Positions 1-4,858 of a stretch of DNA of 5,064 nt are shown here, piece after piece. Numbering within the stretch: position 1 is the first letter of the stretch; every line of letters starts with the position of its first letter. Position numbers and translations under genes: made by a program. The stretch comes from Planctomycetes bacterium RIFCSPHIGHO2_12_FULL_52_36 (GTDB lineage Bacteria > Planctomycetota > Brocadiia > Brocadiales > Bathyanammoxibiaceae), in the NCBI GenBank assembly GCA_001828545.1, contig MHYW01000119.1, positions 402 to 5,465 of the forward strand, in the 5' to 3' direction. The notes under the pieces are model-generated. The model saw only the letters and a program-made list of their open reading frames with translations. It was not told where the DNA came from and did no database searches.

Positions 1-15
1 GAGGCCTACGTATGA
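1..15 (+). CDS. Possible 3' end of upstream gene, probably pstC (partial)
   Basis: Reading from base 1, the codons give Glu-Ala-Tyr-Val followed by TGA at 13-15. The TGA overlaps the pstA ATG (12-14) in an ATGA arrangement, which is typical of translationally coupled operon genes. In pst operons the gene just before pstA is normally pstC, the partner permease, so this is the natural guess. Only four codons are visible and their sequence identifies nothing. The call rests on gene order and the overlap geometry alone. Confidence 0.35.
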   Translation, partial: EAYV

Positions 16-857
16 AGAAAGCCCACTGGAGAGAATGGGCCTTCCAGGTAGTGGCCCTCATGGCCATGGTCTTTACCATTGGGGTGCTGATAACCCTGAT
101 TGTGGACGTCTGCATGGACGGACTCTTGCGTCTGAACTGGCAGTTTCTAACCAGTTTCCCCTCCCGTAAACCTGCCGAGGCGGGTATCCTGGCGGCCCTG
201 GTAGGGAGTGCCTGTATGATAGCCCTTACGGCCTTGTTTGCCCTCCCCCTGGGGGTAGGGGCGGCCATCTATCTGGAAGAGTATGCCCCAAAGAACTGGT
301 TGAGCCAGATAATAGAGGTCAACATCGCCAACCTTGCCGGTGTGCCTAGTATCATCTACGGCCTTTTAGGGCTAGAGGTCTTTGTACGCAATATGCACAT
401 GGGACGCAGTCTATTGGCTGGCGGTGCCACCATGGCCCTCCTGGTCTTGCCAATGATTATCATATCCTCCAGAGAGGCCATAAGGGCCGTCCCCCCTTCC
501 ATCCGTGAGGCCTCCTATGCCCTGGGGGCCACCCGCTGGAAGACCATAAGGCATCAGGTATTGCCCCTGGCCCTCCCGGGCATACTCACAGGGACCATCC
601 TGGCCCTCTCCAGGGCCATCGGGGAGGCCGCACCCCTTATTACCATCGGCGCCCTTACTTACGTGGCCTTCCTGCCGGATAGTCCCCTCTCCCCCTTCAC
701 CGCCTTACCCATACAGATTTTTAACTGGACCTCCCGCCCTCAGAAGGGATTTCTAACGGATGCCGCCGCCGGTATCATTGTCCTGTTAATAGTACTCTTG
801 TTCATGAATGCTATAGCAATATGGTTAAGAAACAGATACCAGAGGAAACTCTATTAA
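12..857 (+). CDS. pstA: Phosphate ABC transporter permease PstA
   Basis: One of the two inner-membrane permease subunits of the PstSCAB high-affinity phosphate importer; it forms the transmembrane channel with PstC and docks on the ATPase PstB. The 281-residue protein has about six hydrophobic segments, near residues 10-32, 57-88, 108-125, 133-151, 187-215 and 251-273. The cytoplasmic EAA loop of the MetI-like permease fold lies at about 166-185 (EASYALGATRWKTI, then VLP). It is followed by the conserved SRAIGEAAPL segment at 200-209. The length is normal for PstA. The start at 12 has GAGG at 1-4, seven bases upstream. It overlaps a possible upstream TGA by four bases, and its own stop overlaps the pstB ATG, so it sits inside a tightly coupled operon. 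The promoter and any Pho box would lie upstream of this window. Family assignment is secure. Confidence 0.96.
   Translation: MKKAHWREWAFQVVALMAMVFTIGVLITLIVDVCMDGLLRLNWQFLTSFPSRKPAEAGILAALVGSACMIALTALFALPLGVGAAIYLEEYAPKNWLSQIIEVNIANLAGVPSIIYGLLGLEVFVRNMHMGRSLLAGGATMALLVLPMIIISSREAIRAVPPSIREASYALGATRWKTIRHQVLPLALPGILTGTILALSRAIGEAAPLITIGALTYVAFLPDSPLSPFTALPIQIFNWTSRPQKGFLTDAAAGIIVLLIVLLFMNAIAIWLRNRYQRKLY
841..846 (+). promoter_or_regulatory. Ribosome binding site that decides the pstB start
   Basis: AGAGGA lies ten bases before the ATG at 857, inside the last codons of pstA. It favours 857 as the pstB start over the in-frame ATG at 821, which is buried in pstA, and the in-frame ATG at 920, whose nearest purine-rich stretch is too far upstream (about 898-904). 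Confidence 0.6.
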
Positions 858-1738
858 TGTGTCCTTCAACAAACCCTAAAGTACTTCCCCGGTTTACAGA
901 GGGGTCTCGTTCAAATACAATGCTGGAGCGGGCGAATAAGGCACTAACAGAGAAAAAGGAGGTAGTACCCATAACAGAGGTGAATCTAAAGGAAATAGAG
1001 GCTGTAGACCTGAGCGTCTATTATGGTGCCAACAAGGCACTAAAGGGGGTGAGTATGCCCTTTTATCAGAAGTACGTAACGGCTATTATAGGACCCTCAG
1101 GATGCGGCAAATCCACCCTTATCAAGGCCATCAATCGGGTCTGCGAAATCACCGCCAAGATAAAGGTAGAAGGACACGTCCTGTTTAAAGGTAAGGACGT
1201 CTATGATAAAGACGTAGACGTGGTAGAACTAAGACGGCGGGTGGGGATGGTCTTTCAGAAGCCCAACCCCTTCCCCAAATCTATTTATGACAACGTGGCC
1301 TTCGGACCAAGACTTCACAATAGGTTGAACAAGGGTTCACTTAATGATATAGTAGAAAAGAGTCTTAGAAAGGCCGCCCTGTGGGGAGAGGTGAAGGATA
1401 GACTCCACGTAAACGCCATGCAACTCTCTGGAGGCCAACAGCAGAGGCTGTGCATCGCCAGGGCCCTGGCCGTTGACCCGGAGGTCATCCTTATGGACGA
1501 GCCCTGCTCGGCCCTGGACCCTATTGCTACCGCCAAGATTGAGGAATTAATAACGGAACTCAAAGAAGACTACACGGTGGTTATCGTAACGCACAACATG
1601 CAGCAGGCCGCAAGGGTCTCGGACTACACGGCCTTTCTACTGCTCGGACAACTCATGGAGTTTGGCGATACCAGTACCCTTTTTACTAACCCCAGGGATA
1701 AGGCCACGGAGGATTATATTACGGGGAGATTTGGCTAA
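857..1738 (+). CDS. pstB: Phosphate ABC transporter ATP-binding protein PstB
   Basis: Cytoplasmic ATPase that drives phosphate import through PstA/PstC. With the start at 857 the protein has 293 residues. Walker A GPSGCGKST is at 79-87, the Q-loop VFQKPNPFP at 132-140, the signature LSGGQ at 190-194, Walker B ILMDEP at 211-216, the D-loop SALD at 218-221, and the H-loop histidine at 246 (VTHNMQQA). The PNPFPKSIYDNVAFG segment is characteristic of PstB rather than other importer ATPases. The ATG overlaps the pstA stop by one base (TAATG), with AGAGGA upstream. This gives an N-terminal extension of roughly 45 polar residues before the ABC domain begins near EAVDLSVYYG. From memory E. coli PstB has 257 residues, so the extension is extra. 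A start at 920 would give 272 residues. All catalytic motifs are intact and the function is secure; only the start is open. Confidence 0.96.
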   Translation: MCPSTNPKVLPRFTEGSRSNTMLERANKALTEKKEVVPITEVNLKEIEAVDLSVYYGANKALKGVSMPFYQKYVTAIIGPSGCGKSTLIKAINRVCEITAKIKVEGHVLFKGKDVYDKDVDVVELRRRVGMVFQKPNPFPKSIYDNVAFGPRLHNRLNKGSLNDIVEKSLRKAALWGEVKDRLHVNAMQLSGGQQQRLCIARALAVDPEVILMDEPCSALDPIATAKIEELITELKEDYTVVIVTHNMQQAARVSDYTAFLLLGQLMEFGDTSTLFTNPRDKATEDYITGRFG

Positions 1739-1751
1739 TCGGACAAAGGGA

Positions 1752-1818
1752 GATTGCTTCGGGGCTTTGCCCCTCGCAATGACGGCTGATGTGTCATTGC
1801 GAGCGAAGCGAAGCAATC
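1752..1818 (+). repeat. Compound inverted repeat (GTCATTGCGAG...GAAGCAATC family) between pstB and phoU
   Basis: The left arm 1752-1783 and right arm 1793-1818 are inverted copies of one repeat. The outer pairing GATTGCTTCG (1752-1761) with CGAAGCAATC (1809-1818) is 10/10. The inner pairing CTCGCAATGAC (1773-1783) with GTCATTGCGAG (1793-1803) is 11/11. The loop is 9 bases (1784-1792). The middles differ: the left arm carries its own small hairpin, GGGGC-TTT-GCCCC at 1761-1773, while the right arm has a short GCGAA repeat. The pair fills most of the 90-base gap and ends ten bases before the phoU ATG. I recall this motif as a dispersed intergenic repeat in several environmental bacterial genomes. 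No T-run follows, so it is not a classical terminator. In RNA it could form a stable hairpin inside the pst-phoU message. Confidence 0.85.
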
Positions 1819-1828
1819 CTGTGAAAAA

Positions 1829-2509
1829 ATGGAACGGATTTTTGATAAAGAACTAAACGCTCTCAAGGAGAGACTACTCTACATGGGTTCCATGGCCCAG
1901 GGCATGATACGTGTGGCCATAAAGGGCCTGGTGGAGAGAGACGAGTCCATCCTGGAAGAGGTATTCAAGAATGAGGAGGAGGTCAACCACCTGCAGATAG
2001 AGATTGACGACATGGCCATGAGGCTCCTGGCCCTACGCCAGCCTATGGCCGTTGACCTCAGGTTTATCGCCGCATCCATCAAGATAAACAGCGAGCTGGA
2101 GCGCATCGCCGACCAGGCAGTAAACGTCTGCCAGAATACCCAGGTCTTACTAAAGTACCCCCTGCTTAAGCCCCTTATTGACATCCCGAGGATGGCGGAG
2201 ATAGCCCAGAAGATGCTCAACGATAGCCTAGAGGCCTTCGTAAACCGAGACCCGGACCAGGCACAGGTAACCCTTGCTGAGGATGACAAACTGGATGGAC
2301 TGAAGGACCAGATATTTAGAGAACTTCTCACCTACATGATTTCCGACCCCACCACTGTCCAGAGGGCCCTCTGCCTTATCCTCATCTCCAGGAACCTGGA
2401 GAGGATAGGCGACCACGCTACTAATGTCTGCGAGGACGTAATCTATATGGTTCAGGGACGGGACATCCGTCACCCCCAGAAACCCTCCACCCCGATGAAA
2501 TTCCATTAA
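1829..2509 (+). CDS. phoU: Phosphate signalling and transport regulator PhoU
   Basis: Cytoplasmic all-helical protein that links the Pst transporter to the PhoR/PhoB phosphate two-component system and restrains phosphate uptake. The 226-residue length is typical. Two PhoU repeats are visible, each ending in the conserved metal-site motif: ELERIADQAVN at 89-99 and LERIGDHATN at 190-199. The N-terminus (FDKELNALKERLLYMG) matches the usual PhoU opening, which supports the ATG at 1829. No other in-frame start exists before a TGA at 1787-1789. The gene is last in the visible pst block, its usual position. No Shine-Dalgarno sequence lies in the ten bases between the upstream repeat and the ATG (only GTGAAAAA). 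Translation may therefore be inefficient or depend on coupling or mRNA structure; this is inference. Family assignment is secure. Confidence 0.95.
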   Translation: MERIFDKELNALKERLLYMGSMAQGMIRVAIKGLVERDESILEEVFKNEEEVNHLQIEIDDMAMRLLALRQPMAVDLRFIAASIKINSELERIADQAVNVCQNTQVLLKYPLLKPLIDIPRMAEIAQKMLNDSLEAFVNRDPDQAQVTLAEDDKLDGLKDQIFRELLTYMISDPTTVQRALCLILISRNLERIGDHATNVCEDVIYMVQGRDIRHPQKPSTPMKFH

Positions 2510-2579
2510 ATTGCAAATTGGAGATTGGAAATTGGAAATTTTAAAATTTAAAATTTGCATTTTACATTTTACAATTATC
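2510..2579 (+). repeat. AT-rich 7-bp periodic array between phoU and the phosphorylase gene
   Basis: The whole gap after the phoU stop reads as ten consecutive heptamers. In order they are ATTGCAA, ATTGGAG, ATTGGAA, ATTGGAA, ATTTTAA, AATTTAA, AATTTGC, ATTTTAC, ATTTTAC and AATTATC. The array also has partial dyad symmetry: TGCAAAT (2512-2518) matches ATTTGCA (2553-2559) inverted, and AAATTTTAAAATTT (2536-2549) is a perfect 14-bp palindrome. Its composition is far more AT-rich than the flanking genes. It resembles in concept the heptameric STRR repeats known from cyanobacteria. It ends two bases before the next ATG and leaves no Shine-Dalgarno sequence. Confidence 0.75.
2547..2575 (+). promoter_or_regulatory. 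Possible weak sigma70-like promoter giving a leaderless transcript
   Basis: TACAAT at 2570-2575 matches the -10 consensus at five of six positions. TTTAAA at 2547-2552, 17 bases upstream, matches TTGACA at four of six. Transcription would begin about at the ATG at 2582, giving a leaderless message, which would fit the missing ribosome binding site. AT-rich DNA yields such matches by chance, so this is weak. Confidence 0.2.
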
Positions 2580-2581
2580 TC

Positions 2582-3493
2582 ATGTCTGGTTTTGCCGTCA
2601 TAGGCGGTAGTCAGGCCTACGACCTCCTCTCCAGGGGGGCCATACACGGGAAACGGTTAGGCCCCAGAAAGACCCCCTTTGGTCCCTCCCAGCCCATATA
2701 CATAATTCAGGTAGATAGTCAGACAACGGCACAGCCTGTAGAGTTCCTCTTCCTCTCCCGCCACGGGGAGAGGGGTTACGAGGTCTCAGCCCCCTTCGTG
2801 AACTACAGGGCCAACGTCTACGCACTGAAAGACTTGGGGGTGGGCAGGATAGTAGCATGGTCTGGGCCAGGGGCCATAAACCCTCGCTACAAGGTGGGGC
2901 AATTCGTGGTGGTAGATGACCTGATTGACGAGACCCAAAACAGGCAGTCCACCTTCTTTGAAACGGGCGGGCTGGGCTTTATCCGTCAGAGCCCGGTCTT
3001 CTGCCCGGCACTAAGGGGCCTCCTGGTTGAGGTATTAAAGGGACAGGGACTAGACCCCTCCGACAAGGGTGTATACGTATGCACCCAGGGACCCAGGCTT
3101 GAGACCCCGGCCGAGATAAAAAAATTCGCCTCCTACGGGGGGAAACTGGTGGGGATGACCCTGGTACCGGAGGTATTCCTTGCCAGGGAGTTAGAGATGT
3201 GCTATGCGGCCCTCTGTTACGTATCAAACTATGCAGAGGGGGTGGTGAAGAGGGAGTTCAAGGCAGGGGAACTCTTTGAGGGGCTTTCAAGCCAGGAGGA
3301 CAAGGTGGCAGTGGCCAGGGCGGTGGCCCAGTTCCCCAACATCATACTGGAGGCCGCCAGGCGTCTTGCCTCCCAATCCGCCTCAGGCGGCGGACCAGTA
3401 GACCCCACAAAATGCCCATGCCAGACCTCTATGGAGAGGTACAGACGTGAGGGGAGGATTGGGGGGGATTGGCGGAGGTGGATTAAAAAGTAG
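2582..3493 (+). CDS. MTAP/PNP-family nucleoside phosphorylase, likely 5'-methylthioinosine phosphorylase-like
   Basis: Cytoplasmic trimeric-type purine nucleoside phosphorylase (phosphate plus nucleoside gives base plus ribose-1-phosphate analogue). In the 303-residue protein, VIGGS at 6-10 and SRHG at 59-62 match phosphate-site motifs. NYRAN is at 74-78, CTQGPRLETPAEI at 167-179, GMTLVPE at 191-197. Where MTAP has the DYD-type base-binding segment, this protein has SNYAEG (215-220), with Asn at 216 for the first Asp and Ala for the second. As I recall it, the Pseudomonas methylthioinosine phosphorylase also has Asn here and a similar YACTQGPRLE motif, so a 6-oxopurine substrate is likely. 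A C-terminal tail carries a CPC motif (278-280), comparable to CxC motifs of archaeal MTAP/PNP. The start at 2582 fits the family (MSGFAVIGG); no Shine-Dalgarno sequence is visible. The deaminase downstream could supply the substrate. Exact substrate is unproven; a general PNP is possible. Confidence 0.85.
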   Translation: MSGFAVIGGSQAYDLLSRGAIHGKRLGPRKTPFGPSQPIYIIQVDSQTTAQPVEFLFLSRHGERGYEVSAPFVNYRANVYALKDLGVGRIVAWSGPGAINPRYKVGQFVVVDDLIDETQNRQSTFFETGGLGFIRQSPVFCPALRGLLVEVLKGQGLDPSDKGVYVCTQGPRLETPAEIKKFASYGGKLVGMTLVPEVFLARELEMCYAALCYVSNYAEGVVKREFKAGELFEGLSSQEDKVAVARAVAQFPNIILEAARRLASQSASGGGPVDPTKCPCQTSMERYRREGRIGGDWRRWIKK

Positions 3494-3496
3494 GCA

Positions 3497-3524
3497 GTAG
3501 GGGCACGGCGCGCCGTGCCCCTAC
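3497..3524 (+). repeat. Perfect 28-bp palindrome, GTAGGGGC family
   Basis: GTAGGGGCACGGCG at 3497-3510 is followed at once by its exact reverse complement at 3511-3524, giving 14 of 14 pairs with no loop. It lies in the 57-base gap between the phosphorylase stop and the deaminase start. The terminal 8 bp (GTAGGGGC/GCCCCTAC) recur in three elements inside the next gene. No T-run follows, so it is not a canonical intrinsic terminator. In transcripts it would form a strong cruciform or hairpin. Confidence 0.95.
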
Positions 3525-3550
3525 CCTCTGCGTAGTGTCCACTGACCTTA

Positions 3551-4858
3551 ATGACTGATACGTTAACGCTAAGGGCCGCTTACGTACTACCCCATAGGGA
3601 CAAGGTAATAGACGGGGGCTGGATAGAGATAGGCGGTTCAAGGATAGTAGAGGTAGGAAATGGCCTCCCCAAAAGAGACCGGGGGAGGGTAGTAGACCTC
3701 GGGAACGCCGCAGTAATCCCAGGACTTGTAAATGCCCATACCCACCTGGAACTCTCAGACCTGCAAGGCAAAATCCCACCCCCAAAGAGTTTCACCCAGT
3801 GGTTAGGGCACATCCTTGCCTTTAGGAGGAGGGAGGCTGGTAAGCCACTAGACCACGCCGTAGAAAAGGGGGTAAGCCTGAGCCTGGAATCAGGCACCAC
3901 CACCGTAGCTGACATAAGCAGTACGGGGGATTCCCTCCACGTACTCCCCAACCTCCCCATAAGGAAGCGGGTATTCAGAGAGGTGATATGCCTTGAACCA
4001 GAAAAGGTATCAGGGGTAATGGAAGGGGCCATAAGAGACGTAGGGGCGATCCGGCGGGTCGCCCCTACAAAAAATGCCGTAGGGGCGTATTGCGATGTGT
4101 CCCTGCTTTCCGCAGGGCTTTCACCCCATGCCCCCTATACGGCGTGTCCTAAGCTCTACCTGGGTTGCGCCCTCTTTGCCCAGGGGTCTGACCTGCTCTT
4201 ATGCACCCATGTCTGTGAGACACTGGAGGAGGTAGAATTCTTACGGGAGGGTACGGGTAGTTTTGCAATCATGCTGAAGGCCCTTAATATGTTGGAAGGC
4301 TGGAAACCCCCAGGGATGTACCCCCTGGAGTATCTGAAGTCAACAGGCGCCCTGAAAGGTCCGTGGCTACTGGTGCACTGCAATTATCTCAGTGGGAAGG
4401 AGATAAAAATCATAGAAGAGACCGCTTCCAGTGTGGTATACTGCCCCAGAAGTCACCGATACTTTGGCCACAGGGAGCATCCATTTCAAGATTTACTGAA
4501 GAGGGGTATAAACGTGGCCCTGGGCACAGACAGCCTGGCCAGCAACCAATCCCTGAGTATCCTGGACGAGATGAGATTCTTGCATGAAAACTACCCCGGA
4601 CTAGACCCTGTGGAGATATTCTCCATGACAACGGAGGGGGGGGCTAAGGCCCTGAGATTAGAGGAAAAGATAGGCAGGCTGATTCCTGGCATGGAGGCAG
4701 ACCTCACTGCGATAGAGCTACCCCAAGGGTCGGTAGGGGCGGGTTTAAAACCCGCCCGTACAATTTACGAGAGGTTACTATCCCCGGAGGCCAGGGTTAT
4801 TCTTACGATGGTGGCGGGCAGGGTGTGTTACGACAGGTATGGTCTTAAAAAAGTTTAA
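3551..4858 (+). CDS. Amidohydrolase-family adenosine-type nucleoside deaminase (MTA/SAH or aminodeoxyfutalosine deaminase)
   Basis: Metal-dependent cytosolic deaminase of the TrzA/MtaD (COG0402) type, 435 residues. Metal ligands are visible as HTH (H63, H65), H220 and D327. E223 in HVCET and H276 in LVHCN are the expected catalytic residues. SPHAPY (192-197; H193) matches the substrate-contact motif of MTA/SAH deaminases. The C-terminal small domain carries IGRLIPGMEADL (374-385). HTHLELS (63-69) differs from the HTHAAMT I recall in many MTA/SAH deaminases, so 6-aminodeoxyfutalosine is an alternative substrate. Three palindromic repeats lie within the frame and encode residues 164-173, about 177-186 and 395-404; without them the length is about 400, nearer the family norm. 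The start at 3551 has no Shine-Dalgarno sequence. The phosphorylase next door points to a two-step nucleoside salvage route. Family sure, substrate not. Confidence 0.87.
   Translation: MTDTLTLRAAYVLPHRDKVIDGGWIEIGGSRIVEVGNGLPKRDRGRVVDLGNAAVIPGLVNAHTHLELSDLQGKIPPPKSFTQWLGHILAFRRREAGKPLDHAVEKGVSLSLESGTTTVADISSTGDSLHVLPNLPIRKRVFREVICLEPEKVSGVMEGAIRDVGAIRRVAPTKNAVGAYCDVSLLSAGLSPHAPYTACPKLYLGCALFAQGSDLLLCTHVCETLEEVEFLREGTGSFAIMLKALNMLEGWKPPGMYPLEYLKSTGALKGPWLLVHCNYLSGKEIKIIEETASSVVYCPRSHRYFGHREHPFQDLLKRGINVALGTDSLASNQSLSILDEMRFLHENYPGLDPVEIFSMTTEGGAKALRLEEKIGRLIPGMEADLTAIELPQGSVGAGLKPARTIYERLLSPEARVILTMVAGRVCYDRYGLKKV
4040..4068 (+). repeat. In-gene GTAGGGGC palindromic element, copy 1
   Basis: A 29-bp inverted repeat with 14-base arms around the central G at 4054. 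Thirteen pairs are Watson-Crick; the remaining one (T4050 with G4058) is a G-U wobble in RNA. Ends are GTAGGGGC/GCCCCTAC as in the intergenic copy, but the core is different (GATCCG-G-CGGGTC). It is read in frame as Val-Gly-Ala-Ile-Arg-Arg-Val-Ala-Pro-Thr, residues 164-173 of the deaminase, between a helix and the SPHAPY motif. Confidence 0.9.
4079..4106 (+). repeat. In-gene GTAGGGGC palindromic element, copy 2 (decayed)
   Basis: It starts with GTAGGGGCGTATTG (4079-4092). The next 14 bases (4093-4106) would complete a 28-bp palindrome but differ from the exact complement at five positions. All five leave G-U pairs in RNA, so nine Watson-Crick and five wobble pairs remain. It lies ten bases after copy 1 and encodes Val-Gly-Ala-Tyr-Cys-Asp-Val-Ser and the next residues (from 177). 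The start matches the family end exactly; the right half is inferred to be a decayed arm. Confidence 0.65.
4733..4761 (+). repeat. In-gene GTAGGGGC palindromic element, copy 3
   Basis: A 29-bp inverted repeat: GTAGGGGCGGGTTT (4733-4746), central A at 4747, and right arm 4748-4761, with 13 of 14 pairs; the mismatch is G4736 against G4758. It is translated in frame as Val-Gly-Ala-Gly-Leu-Lys-Pro-Ala-Arg-Thr, residues 395-404, in the C-terminal small domain of the deaminase, just after the ADLTAIEL strand. The reading phase is the same as in the other two in-gene copies (GTA GGG GCG). Confidence 0.92.

Noticed and set aside
1662..1856. Small + strand open frame crossing the pstB end, the inverted repeat and the phoU start
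   Set aside because: Its protein (containing SLRAKRSNP) is a translation of the dispersed repeat and of pstB/phoU in another frame; it has no ribosome binding site and no family resemblance.
2510..2579. CRISPR or repeat-spacer structure in the heptamer and octamer arrays
   Set aside because: Units are 7 or 8 bases with no spacers; they are simple tandem arrays.
2555..2584. TTG at 2555 as the start of the phosphorylase
   Set aside because: It lies within the heptamer array and would add a repeat-encoded leader before MSGFAVIGG, which is itself the normal family N-terminus.
2228..2647. Minus-strand open frame of 139 codons over the phoU end and the heptamer array
   Set aside because: It lies opposite well-supported genes, crosses the intergenic repeat and has a composition without any recognisable domain; the other minus-strand frames in the window are likewise shadows.
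3497..3524. Palindrome as a rho-independent terminator
   Set aside because: The stem is strong but has no loop and no T-run on either side (CCTCTGCG downstream), and the same family occurs inside a coding gene, where termination would be harmful.
4040..4106. Frameshift or assembly error in the deaminase
   Set aside because: The frame and all downstream motifs (SPHAPY, HVCET, GTDSLASN) stay intact, and the same element type occurs at two further places in the window.
4636..4643. Run of eight G as a possible sequencing error
   Set aside because: The reading frame on both sides is consistent with the expected Glu-Gly-Gly-Ala-Lys-Ala-Leu motif, so the count appears correct.
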